Source of the DNA: JANPPS01 sp965246925
Lineage (GTDB): Bacteria > Pseudomonadota > Alphaproteobacteria > Acetobacterales > Acetobacteraceae
NCBI GenBank assembly: GCA_965246925.1
Contig: OZ251994.1
Coordinates: 186,001-250,000, forward strand
DNA: 64,000 bases
Reading direction: 5' to 3'
Both the position numbers and the translations under genes were made by a program. The first letter of the stretch is position 1. Every line of letters starts with the position of its first letter. The notes beneath the pieces are model-generated. The model saw only the letters and a list, made by a program, of their open reading frames with translations, was not told the origin of the DNA and did not search any database. Below, in pieces: positions 8,077 through 15,710 of this stretch.

Positions 8077-9102
8077 TCACGCCTTCGGAAATGGTGCCAT
8101 CCGCCCATTCTTCTCGTCCCAGAGCGTGAAACTCGGTGCCCGCAAAGCCTCCCGTAAGGTCAGCACCTGCGCACCGCCAAACAATTCCGCACAGGCCTCA
8201 TGGCAAGCCTGCAGCCGGTAATTGGGAACGCGCGGCACGAGATGATGGACATGGTGATAACCAATATTACCGCTGAACCAGCGTAGAACACTCGGCAGCC
8301 GCAGAAACGAACTTCCATGCACCGCAGCAGTCACCGCGCTCCAATCGTCGCTGCGTGCCCATAGAGCATCTTCGAACCTATGCTGAATACTGAACAGCCA
8401 AACCCCAATGATTGCAGCCACTGCAATAACCGGCACCTGGATCAGCATCACCGGCCAAACGCCCATGGCCAAGACTAGGCCCAGCGCACACGCGGCAATG
8501 CCGATGTTGGTGATGTAAACGGCCGCCCGCTCTTTCACCCACGCCCGCGGCGTCTCGAACGGCACGCGGTAGAGCACCAAGAAGACGATCGGCGGCACGA
8601 TCACATGCGCAATCAATGGATGTCGCATCGTCCGGGCCATCCACTGACGCCAAGGCGACATCGCCTCATACTCGTCGAGCGTAAGGCACGTTGAATAAAT
8701 GTCAGTACCCATGTCCCGTGTATCGAGGTTGTTCCACTGCTTATGGTGTTGCGCATGGTGCCGGCGCCAATTGGTGAACGGAGTCAGCGTCGCCAGGCTG
8801 CACAGCACTCCCACAACCAGATTAGCCCGGCGCGACTGGAAGAATGCGCCGTGGCCGCAATCGTGCTGGATGATGAATAGCCGCACCACCAGCCCCGCCG
8901 CCGGCAAAACCAGCGCCAGGCTAAGCCAAACCGAAACGTGGTAAGCCGCATACATCGCCGCCAGCACCGCCGCATAGGCGGCACCAGTCGATGCCAGCTG
9001 CCATAGCGACTGCGCCAGAATAGGTGATTGGAACGAAGCCGCCGTCCGCAGCTGTGCACGCCCCGGGAGCGCTGTTTTAGGCGTAGAACTCGTTGACGAC
9101 AT
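8077..9102 (-). CDS. Membrane fatty-acid desaturase
   Basis: 341 residues from ATG 9102 (AGGA upstream); a longer form starts at ATG 9153. Integral di-iron desaturase with the three histidine boxes: HDCGH in IIQHDCGHGAFFQ, HHAQHH in WRRHHAQHHKQW and HHVHH in NIGYHHVHHLVPRVPNY. Two pairs of hydrophobic helices flank the boxes. The pattern is that of the omega-6/acyl-lipid (DesA-type) group rather than the acyl-CoA delta-9 group. Positional specificity cannot be read from sequence. Confidence 0.85.
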   Translation of the reverse strand: MSSTSSTPKTALPGRAQLRTAASFQSPILAQSLWQLASTGAAYAAVLAAMYAAYHVSVWLSLALVLPAAGLVVRLFIIQHDCGHGAFFQSRRANLVVGVLCSLATLTPFTNWRRHHAQHHKQWNNLDTRDMGTDIYSTCLTLDEYEAMSPWRQWMARTMRHPLIAHVIVPPIVFLVLYRVPFETPRAWVKERAAVYITNIGIAACALGLVLAMGVWPVMLIQVPVIAVAAIIGVWLFSIQHRFEDALWARSDDWSAVTAAVHGSSFLRLPSVLRWFSGNIGYHHVHHLVPRVPNYRLQACHEACAELFGGAQVLTLREALRAPSFTLWDEKNGRMAPFPKA

Positions 9103-9185
9103 AGGGGAGCAATCCTGTCCGGACCGAGCAGCATGCGTCGGGCGCCACTCCATATCAGGTCATCACGCCCCGGTGCGCGAAACTT

Positions 9186-10373
9186 TCATGCCAAATGCAG
9201 CAGCAACGATTTCAGGTAGGCGCTTTCCGGCAAATGCGGATGCACCGGATGGTCCGGCCCGGCGGCCCCGGTATGCAGGATCCGCGCACGTCGCCGGCAC
9301 CGCGCCACGGCCCCGGTCACCTGCGCGGTAAACAGGTCGAGCGGCGCATGGTGACTGCAGGACGCAATGAATAAAAACCCGCCAGGCCGCACCAACGGCA
9401 CGGCCAGCCGGGTCAGCCGGTGATAGGCCCGCAGCCCGGCGTCCTGATCCCGCTTCGACTTCGCAAACGCCGGCGGATCACAGACGACCACGCCAAAGCT
9501 CTCACCCTCGGCCCCTAACGCCTGCAGCGTATCGAACGCGTCCCCGCGCCGCACGCTGACGTCCGCCAAACCATTCAAGGCCGCCGCCGCCGTAACACCT
9601 TCCAGCGCGGCCGCACTGCTATCCACAAGCAGCACCGACGACGCCCCGGAAGCAGCCGCACGCAGGCCGAACGCGCCGGTATGGCAGAACACGTCCAGCA
9701 CCCGCTCGCCCTTGGCCAGCGAAGCGACCAGTCCGCGGTTGGGCCGTTGGTCATAGAAGAACCCAGTCTTCTGCCCGGACAGCGGATCTACCGGGAACCG
9801 CACGCCCCCCTCCTCCGCCACCGCCGCACCGCTCTTGCCATGCAGCAGCCTGACCTCAGCCGGTAAACCTTCTTGCGTCCGGGCGGCACTGTCGTTGCGG
9901 GCCACGATGGCACGAAGCGGCAGCAGGTCTAACAGGGCCGCCGCCACCTCCGGCAGCAGCCGGTCCATCCCCGCGCTATTGGCCTGCACCACGGCAAGCT
10001 CGCCATATCGGTCGATGATCAGGCCCGGCAGCCCATCCGCCTCGGCATGCACCAGCCGATGGTGCTCGCCCGGCGTGATCTTCGCCCTCAGCGCGACGGA
10101 CTCAGCCAAGCGCCGCCTAACCCAGGCGGCATCGATCACGGCCCCGGGGTCTGCGTCCAGCCGCCGTGCCGCAATCAAGCTATGCGGATTGAACATGAAC
10201 GTCCCATGCCGCCAGCCATCGTCACCCTCGATACGCACCACGCCACCGCGTTCCCACCCCCGGTGCTCCGGCGTGGTCGCCAGCTCGTTGCTGAACGCCC
10301 ACGGATGCCCGGATTTCAGCCTTCGGTCCTGCTTGGGGAGCAAGCGGATCAGCGGATGCATACTAACGTACAT
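9186..10373 (-). CDS. rlmI: Class I rRNA large-subunit methyltransferase, RlmI-like
   Basis: 395 residues. N-terminal PUA-type domain (RLKSGHPWAFSNELA; GVVRIEGDDG), then an EEHEE-like region and a Rossmann methyltransferase domain: SAM loop VLDVFCHTGAFGLRAA, acidic residue LLVDSS, and the NPPAFAKSK-type catalytic motif seen here as VVCDPPAFAKSKRDQ. Ends with FLFIASCSHH. Family members methylate cytosine in 23S rRNA (m5C1962 in E. coli RlmI). The gene overlaps the upstream lipoprotein by 11 bases; a second start at 10361 would remove that overlap. Confidence 0.85.
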   Translation of the reverse strand: MYVSMHPLIRLLPKQDRRLKSGHPWAFSNELATTPEHRGWERGGVVRIEGDDGWRHGTFMFNPHSLIAARRLDADPGAVIDAAWVRRRLAESVALRAKITPGEHHRLVHAEADGLPGLIIDRYGELAVVQANSAGMDRLLPEVAAALLDLLPLRAIVARNDSAARTQEGLPAEVRLLHGKSGAAVAEEGGVRFPVDPLSGQKTGFFYDQRPNRGLVASLAKGERVLDVFCHTGAFGLRAAASGASSVLLVDSSAAALEGVTAAAALNGLADVSVRRGDAFDTLQALGAEGESFGVVVCDPPAFAKSKRDQDAGLRAYHRLTRLAVPLVRPGGFLFIASCSHHAPLDLFTAQVTGAVARCRRRARILHTGAAGPDHPVHPHLPESAYLKSLLLHLA

Positions 10374-10776
10374 ACACTCTGATCTCGGCTCCGCTGGCGC
10401 CCGGCTCGGGCCGCGCCATCAGGTGGACGCGCACTGGCGCCACGCCCTCGGCAATGATTGCGCGCTGAACCGCCGGGGCGCCCGCGCCGGGGCTGGCGGC
10501 GTCCGGGGGCACGATGGCCGTCACGTCGAACTGCACGTCCCGCTTTCGCGCCCGCGCGCTCATCACCGCCCGCCGCACGTCGGCGCGGTCACCCGCAGAA
10601 AGGTCGCCGCCGGGCGACAGCACCGTCAGCAGCGCCAGCGGGTCCGGCTTGAACGGCGGCGCCGCAACCGGCGCGGGCGGCACAACCGGACTGTCCCCGG
10701 CGTGCGGGTTGAAGGTGTTCTGATCCACCAGTGTGCACCCGGCCAGGACGGCGCACAGCATGACCCCGCGGATCAC
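10363..10776 (-). CDS. Small lipoprotein of unknown function
   Basis: 137 residues with a short signal and lipobox (MIRGVMLCAVLAGC, Cys14). Then a Pro/Ala-rich linker (VVPPAPVAAPPFKPDP) and a compact C-terminal domain (VQRAIIAEGVAPVRVHLMARPEP) that hints at an OmpA/CpaD-like alpha-beta unit but is not recognised with confidence. It overlaps the aldolase upstream (ATGA) and the methyltransferase downstream, so the three are translationally coupled. Confidence 0.6.
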   Translation of the reverse strand: MIRGVMLCAVLAGCTLVDQNTFNPHAGDSPVVPPAPVAAPPFKPDPLALLTVLSPGGDLSAGDRADVRRAVMSARARKRDVQFDVTAIVPPDAASPGAGAPAVQRAIIAEGVAPVRVHLMARPEPGASGAEIRVYVR

Positions 10777-11525
10777 GTCCTATACTCCGGCGCCGTACGG
10801 TCCAGCCCACGCTTGACGCTGTCCAGATGCGCGCGGGCGCTCTCGCCGCCATCCCGCATCTGCGCCGCCGTCGACGCGGCCAGCGCGGGCGGGATGGGGC
10901 GCAGCGGCCGCCCGGTCGACAGCGCCAGGCGCTGCGCCTCGCACGCACGCTCGAGGTAATACAGGTCGTCCCAGGCCTCGGCGATCGTGGGCGCCAGCAC
11001 CATCACGCCATGGTTCCGCATGAACACGATGTCCGCCTCCCCCAGGCTCGCGGCGATGCGGTCACCCTCGGCCTCGTCCAGCGCCAGGCCGTTATAGATA
11101 TCGTCGACCACGGTGCGGCCGTAGAATTTGAGCGCCGTCTGCCCGGCCCAGGCGAGCGGCGGGCCGTCCAGCATCGCCAGCGCCGTGGCGTTCGGCATGT
11201 GCGTGTGAAACGCCACCCGGGCGCGTGGCTGGCGCAGGTGGATGCGGGCGTGGATATGGAACGCGGTCGATTCCGGGCGCCCCTCCCCCGCCAGCACCTT
11301 GCCGTCGAAGTCGCAGACCAGCAGGCGGGACGCGGTCATCTCCTCGAACGCCCAGCCGTAGGGGTTGACCAGGAACAACGACTCCGAGCCCGGCAGCATG
11401 GCGGAGAAATGGTTGCAGATCCCTTCCTGCAGCCCATGCCGCGCGGCGGCGCGGAAGCAGGCGGCCAGGTCCACGCGCGCGGCCTGCACCGCCGCGGAGT
11501 CGATAAGGCTGTTTCGGGTCGCCAT
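10773..11525 (-). CDS. Class II aldolase/adducin family protein
   Basis: 250 residues from ATG 11525. Zinc-dependent class II aldolase fold: GICNHFSAMLPG near the front, VNPYGWAFEEMTASRLLVCDFDGK, first metal histidines in VAFHTHMPNATALAM, and a later FMRNHGVMVLAPTIAEAWDDLYYLERAC with the third His. Members act as fuculose-phosphate aldolases or as decarboxylases and dehydratases of small sugars; the substrate here is not readable. Longer upstream open frame is non-native in character. It is divergent from the amidohydrolase at 11591. Confidence 0.85.
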   Translation of the reverse strand: MATRNSLIDSAAVQAARVDLAACFRAAARHGLQEGICNHFSAMLPGSESLFLVNPYGWAFEEMTASRLLVCDFDGKVLAGEGRPESTAFHIHARIHLRQPRARVAFHTHMPNATALAMLDGPPLAWAGQTALKFYGRTVVDDIYNGLALDEAEGDRIAASLGEADIVFMRNHGVMVLAPTIAEAWDDLYYLERACEAQRLALSTGRPLRPIPPALAASTAAQMRDGGESARAHLDSVKRGLDRTAPEYRT

Positions 11526-11590
11526 GTGGTCCTCGGGTCGCAACCGCGGCATAATGCCCGGATCAGCGCACCCCGACAAATGAGGCCTCC

Positions 11591-12850
11591 ATGGACGGAC
11601 ACAGCATCGCGACCAACCAGCGGATCGACGGCGCGCGGCTATGGGACAGCCTGATGGACATGGCGCAGATCGGCGGCACGGCGAAGGGCGGCGTGCGGCG
11701 GCTGGCCTTGAGCGAGGTGGACCGCGCCGGGCGCTCACGCTTCGCCGGGCTATGCCGGGACGCCGGGCTTACGCTGCGGGTGGACGGCATGGGCAACATG
11801 TTCGCCCGCCGCCCCGGGCGCGACCCGGCGCGTCCCCCCGTCCTGTTGGGCAGCCACCTCGACAGTCAGCCGACCGGCGGCAAGTTCGACGGCGCGCTCG
11901 GCGTCATGGCCGGGCTCGAGGTCATGCGTACCTTGCATGACCTGGGCATCACGACCGAGGCGCCGATCGAGCTGGTGAACTGGACCGATGAAGAGGGCGC
12001 CCGCTTCGGCCAGAGCCTGATGGGCTCGGGCGTTTGGGCCGGCGTGTATGATCAGGCCACGACCGAGGCGATCCGGGACCCGGACGGCATCAGCGTCGCC
12101 GCCGCGCTGGACGGCATCGGCGCCCGCGGGCCCGAGCCGGCCCAGGCCTTCCCGGCCGACGCGTATTTCGAGCTGCATATCGAGCAGGGGCCGATACTGG
12201 AGCGGGACGGCAAGCAGATCGGCATCGTCACCGGTGCCCAGGCCCAGATCTGGTTCAACCTCACCGCCACCGGTCAGGACAGCCATGCCGGCAGCACCCC
12301 ACCCTCCGCCCGGCGGGACGCCCTGGTGTGCGCCGCCCGCGTGATCGACCTGGTGGACCGCATGATGCGGGCGCGCGGCGAGGACGGGCGCGGCACCGTC
12401 GGCCAGCTGTTCGTGCAGCCCAACAGCCCCAACGTCATCCCCGGCGAGGTCCGCTTCACGGTGGAGTTCCGCCAACCCGACGAGGCCGAGATCGCCCGCC
12501 TCGCGGTGCAGTTCCCCCGCGAAGCCGGCTTCATCGCCCGGGACTGCGGCGTCACGCTCGACGTCGCCGAGCGCATCCGCATCCCCGCCCAGCCGTTCGA
12601 CCCCGATTGCATCGAGCTCGTGCGCCAAGGCGCCGCCCGGCTGGGCTACTCATCACGCGACATCGTCTCGGGCGCCGGGCATGACGCGGTATATGTCGCG
12701 CGCCACGTGCCGACGGCGATGATCTTCACCCCCTGCAAGGACGGGCTCAGCCATAACGAGGCGGAAAGCATCGAGCCGCATGAGGCCGAGGCCGGGTGCC
12801 AGGTCCTGTTCGACGCCGTGGTGGCGCGGGCCAACCGTAGTCTGGGTTGA
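11591..12850 (+). CDS. M20-family Zn-dependent amidohydrolase (hydantoinase/carbamoylase type)
   Basis: 419 residues; ATG with GAGG upstream. Signature residues of N-carbamoyl-L-amino-acid or allantoate amidohydrolases: LLGSHLDSQPTGGKFDGALGV split around 85-105 (metal His and Asp), NWTDEEGARFG with the catalytic Glu pair near 130, AYFELHIEQGPILE near 193, dimerisation domain with GQDSHAGSTPP, and C-terminal SGAGHDAVYVA with a metal His. Hydrolyses a ureido or carbamoyl amide bond, giving an amino acid, CO2 and ammonia. Could belong with the divergent aldolase in a purine/pyrimidine or ureide salvage route; substrate unassigned. Confidence 0.88.
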   Translation: MDGHSIATNQRIDGARLWDSLMDMAQIGGTAKGGVRRLALSEVDRAGRSRFAGLCRDAGLTLRVDGMGNMFARRPGRDPARPPVLLGSHLDSQPTGGKFDGALGVMAGLEVMRTLHDLGITTEAPIELVNWTDEEGARFGQSLMGSGVWAGVYDQATTEAIRDPDGISVAAALDGIGARGPEPAQAFPADAYFELHIEQGPILERDGKQIGIVTGAQAQIWFNLTATGQDSHAGSTPPSARRDALVCAARVIDLVDRMMRARGEDGRGTVGQLFVQPNSPNVIPGEVRFTVEFRQPDEAEIARLAVQFPREAGFIARDCGVTLDVAERIRIPAQPFDPDCIELVRQGAARLGYSSRDIVSGAGHDAVYVARHVPTAMIFTPCKDGLSHNEAESIEPHEAEAGCQVLFDAVVARANRSLG

Positions 12851-12919
12851 CATCGTTTTATTATCGCAACATACTCGGCCGCATATCCGGGGCGGTATGC
12901 GCTGAGGGGAGAGTTCGCG

Positions 12920-13825
12920 ATGAGCTTCAATCAGAACCAAAATCAGAACCAGAACCAAAATCAGAACCAGAACCAAAACCAGAACCAGAACCAGGTCGGC
13001 AGCCCGGGGAGTTCCAGCGTGGCCCTGGGCTTCCTTCCCTTGGCGCTGGATTTCACGCCCACGCCGTTCCACCCCCCTTTCCCGCTCGACGTGTTGCCGC
13101 CCGCGCTCACGGCAGCCTGGCAGTTCCACGATAATCTCTGGGACCCCGGCCTCTATGCCCTGCTGGGGCTGGCGGAGTTCGCGCAGCTGAAATGGACGGC
13201 CGCCGCGCTGCCGGCCGGTGCGCCGGAACTCGGCTGGCAGGTGGGCGTGGCCGGGCATGAGAATTTCATCGCGGGCGAACTGCATCAGCTTCGCGTGCTG
13301 ATGGAGAACGAGCGGGACCGGTATCTGCCGGAGATCATCGCCCAGGCGGACGGGGCGCTGCCGTATTGGTTCAGCCTGCTCGGCATCACCCCGGGCTCTA
13401 AGCCGAAGACGATCCGCTTGCTGATGCTGGCGCTGCGGATTGGTGAGATGGCGGGGATGTACTGGAAGGATCACTACAAGCGGGTGCGCCCGTCCGTGCT
13501 GTGCCCGGGATTGCTGCCGCCGTTCGGGCCGCCGGGCCATCCGTCGTTTCCGAGCAACCATTCGCTGCAATCCTGGCTGGTGAGCCGGTGTCTGGACGCC
13601 GTGACGCCGCAGGCGGCGGGCGGGGGCTCGGTCTATCGCGATTCGCTCTGGTGGCTGGCGGCGCGGGTGGCGGTGAACCGGGAGCGCGCGGGTCTGCACT
13701 ACCCGAGTGACAGCGCGGCCGGGCGCGCGCTGGCGGAGAGGCTGTTCACGACCATCCTGAACGTGCCGGGCTTCCCGAGATTTCATAATCTGGTTGCGGA
13801 GTGCCAAACCCACGAGTGGGCATGA
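12920..13825 (+). CDS. PAP2/vanadium-haloperoxidase-like protein with N-terminal Asn-Gln repeat
   Basis: 301 residues; start after GGGGAGAG. Residues 4-25 are eleven Asn-Gln dipeptides. The C-terminal half carries the three PAP2 phosphate/vanadate-binding motifs: KDHYKRVRPSVL (K-x6-RP), GHPSFPSNHSLQSW (normally PSGH, here PSNH) and VNRERAGLHYPSDS (R-x5-H-x3-D). No signal peptide. Vanadium haloperoxidases and related acid phosphatases share this core; the enzyme class is open. The repeat region is of low complexity and may be an adhesive or assembly tail. Confidence 0.72.
   Translation: MSFNQNQNQNQNQNQNQNQNQNQNQVGSPGSSSVALGFLPLALDFTPTPFHPPFPLDVLPPALTAAWQFHDNLWDPGLYALLGLAEFAQLKWTAAALPAGAPELGWQVGVAGHENFIAGELHQLRVLMENERDRYLPEIIAQADGALPYWFSLLGITPGSKPKTIRLLMLALRIGEMAGMYWKDHYKRVRPSVLCPGLLPPFGPPGHPSFPSNHSLQSWLVSRCLDAVTPQAAGGGSVYRDSLWWLAARVAVNRERAGLHYPSDSAAGRALAERLFTTILNVPGFPRFHNLVAECQTHEWA
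12929..12994 (+). repeat. Hexanucleotide repeat encoding (Asn-Gln)11
   Basis: Eleven 6-bp units of the form AAyCAr, varying only at third codon positions, at codons 4-25 of the PAP2-like gene. Unit length is a multiple of three, so slippage would change repeat number without breaking the frame. Confidence 0.95.
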
Positions 13826-13974
13826 CCCGTCGTGGCGACCTCACGATAGGCCCCCGGGCGGACCCGCTTCGTCAAAGCCGCTCGGTGCCGAGTCCGGACC
13901 TGTAGGAATGCGCTGGCATGCCGCCACGACAGCGGAACACCGCACGCCGCTTTGCCCAACGCCGGCCGGGGCGA

Positions 13975-14187
13975 TCACGGCAGCAGCCGCACGCCGCGCT
14001 CCAGAAACTCCACCTTTGCCTGCTCGAGCGCGGCCTGGATCGCCTGGAGGGTGGCGGGGCGGGGCTGGACGGACTCGTTCTCGATCATGTTGAGCGTGAC
14101 GGTGGACAGCGCCGCACGGTGGGCCAGCGTGGCCTGCGTCCAGCGCAGCATACCGCGGGCGCCGCGGATTTGGGCGGTGCTGATCAT
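13975..14187 (-). CDS. XRE-family helix-turn-helix regulator
   Basis: 70 residues, a single Cro/C1-type domain: ARGMLRWTQATLAHRAALS (helices 1-2), TVTLNMIENESVQPRPATL (recognition helix and helix 4) and AIQAALEQAKVEFLERGV. Almost the entire protein is the DNA-binding unit. Preceded by an AT-rich inverted repeat that could be its own operator. No toxin partner or phage gene is visible beside it. Confidence 0.85.
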   Translation of the reverse strand: MISTAQIRGARGMLRWTQATLAHRAALSTVTLNMIENESVQPRPATLQAIQAALEQAKVEFLERGVRLLP

Positions 14188-14498
14188 AGGCGGACCTTAC
14201 CCCGAACTTTATAAAATATAAAGCTTGACGGACAGTGCCACGACCTTCATACGCCGCTGCCACGGGCCGAAACGGCTGGGTTACCCTGAAACGTCCCAGC
14301 CAACGCTGACACGCCCGTCACCGATAAGCGCAGACCCTGTCCGGTTCGCGTGACGTGCCCACCAGTAAGGCGCGCCCATCAGTCAGGCGTTCCCAGCCTA
14401 CAAGTGGCGCGGATCATGGGTCGTCACAGCCCAATAGATGGTGCACTGGCTGGCGTCGCGATGGTCATGGAAGAGGCACAGGCCGCGGTGGGAGATCT
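14188..14498. other. Intergenic region, 311 bp
   Basis: Divergent space between the XRE gene and rtcB. Beyond the AT-rich inverted repeat at 14207-14223 and the rtcB ribosome site (GGGAGA just before 14499) nothing is recognised. An open frame from 14355 runs into rtcB but its first 48 codons lack family similarity. Confidence 0.4.
14207..14223 (-). promoter_or_regulatory. AT-rich inverted repeat, probable XRE operator/promoter
   Basis: CTTTATA-AAA-TATAAAG, a perfect 7-bp inverted repeat in otherwise GC-rich DNA, 20 bases upstream of the XRE start. It holds TATATT/TATAAA -10-like hexamers. Autoregulation is inferred from position. Confidence 0.5.
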
Positions 14499-15710
14499 AT
14501 GAGCGAACCTCTGCCGACAACTTCTGACACACCGCCCATGTCCGTCGCCACAGGCGGGCAGGTGCCCGGCACACTGGTTGGAAATCTGGGCGAGTCAATC
14601 CGGCTGACTGATGCGAACATGTGCGGCTTTGTGGCTGAAGCTGCTCAGGGAGGCGGCCTGGTCAAAGTCCTACAACGGGCGGCGCTGACATCGGACGACC
14701 AGCCAGTGGGCGGCGTGATCGCCTATGAGGGGCAGATCAGCATCTCGGGCGTGGGGTTCGATATCGGCTGCGGCAACATGGCCGTGCGGCTGGACACGCC
14801 CTATGCGGACGTGGCGGCGAGGGCCGGGACGATCCTCGATGACATCCGGCGCGTGGTGTCGTTCGGCGTAGGCCGCACCAATGCCACGCGGGCCGAGCAT
14901 GCGCTGTTCGATGACCTGGACGCCTGGCGCGCGGCCGGCATGCTGGAATACCGGCAGAAGGCGGAGGGGCAGCTCGGCACCGTGGGGTCCGGCAATCACT
15001 ATGTCGACCTGCTGCGCGATCAGGACGGGCTCGTCTGGATCGGCGTGCATTTCGGCAGCCGCGGCCTGGGACACACCAGCGCCACCAAGTATCTAAAGGC
15101 CGCCGGCGGCAAGGACGGCATGCACGTGCCGCCCGCAGTGGTGGCCGAGGATACGGAGCTCGGCGGACACTACATCGCCGCCATGGAGCTGGCCGGGCGC
15201 TACGCCTATGCCGGACGGGAATGGGTGGTGGAGCGTGTGCGCCAGCTGATCGGCGGCGCGGTGACCGAGACGGTGCACAACCACCACAACTATGCCTGGC
15301 GCGAGGTGCATGGCGGGCGGGCGGTTTGGGTCGTGCGGAAGGGCGCCACCCCGGCCTTTCCCGGTCAGCGCGGCTTCGTCGGCGGGTCCATGGGGGATGA
15401 CGCGGTGATCCTGGAGGGGGTGGACAGCACCGAATCCCAGGCGGCGCTCTATTCCACCGTGCACGGCGCCGGGCGGCTGTTTGGGCGCAAGCAGGCGCTG
15501 CGGAACTTTCAGCGCGCGGAGATGGATGCCTGGTTGCAGGACCGGCAGGTGCTGCTGGCAGGTGGCGACCTGGACGAAAGCCCCATGGCCTACCGCCGCC
15601 TGCCGGATGTACTGGCCGCGCATGCCGGGACCGTGCGGGTCGTGCACACGCTCCGCCCGTTCGCAGTGGCGATGGCCGGGTCGGGCGAGTTCGATCCGTT
15701 CAAGGACTGA
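14499..15710 (+). CDS. rtcB: RtcB-family RNA ligase
   Basis: 403 residues from ATG 14499. RtcB joins 2',3'-cyclic-phosphate or 3'-phosphate RNA ends to 5'-OH ends using GTP and Mn2+. Diagnostic segments: GVGFDIGCGNMAVRL (metal Cys), LGTVGSGNHYVDL, IGVHFGSRGLGH (metal His), TVHNHHNYAWRE, FVGGSMGDDAVILEG and STVHGAGRLFGRKQA, whose His is the guanylylated residue. It ends DPFKD and overlaps the convergent metallopeptidase by 11 bases. No RtcA or RtcR gene is adjacent. Confidence 0.92.
   Translation: MSEPLPTTSDTPPMSVATGGQVPGTLVGNLGESIRLTDANMCGFVAEAAQGGGLVKVLQRAALTSDDQPVGGVIAYEGQISISGVGFDIGCGNMAVRLDTPYADVAARAGTILDDIRRVVSFGVGRTNATRAEHALFDDLDAWRAAGMLEYRQKAEGQLGTVGSGNHYVDLLRDQDGLVWIGVHFGSRGLGHTSATKYLKAAGGKDGMHVPPAVVAEDTELGGHYIAAMELAGRYAYAGREWVVERVRQLIGGAVTETVHNHHNYAWREVHGGRAVWVVRKGATPAFPGQRGFVGGSMGDDAVILEGVDSTESQAALYSTVHGAGRLFGRKQALRNFQRAEMDAWLQDRQVLLAGGDLDESPMAYRRLPDVLAAHAGTVRVVHTLRPFAVAMAGSGEFDPFKD

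Noticed and set aside
12929..12994. CRISPR-like periodicity
   Set aside because: Unit is 6 bp with no spacers; it is a coding microsatellite.
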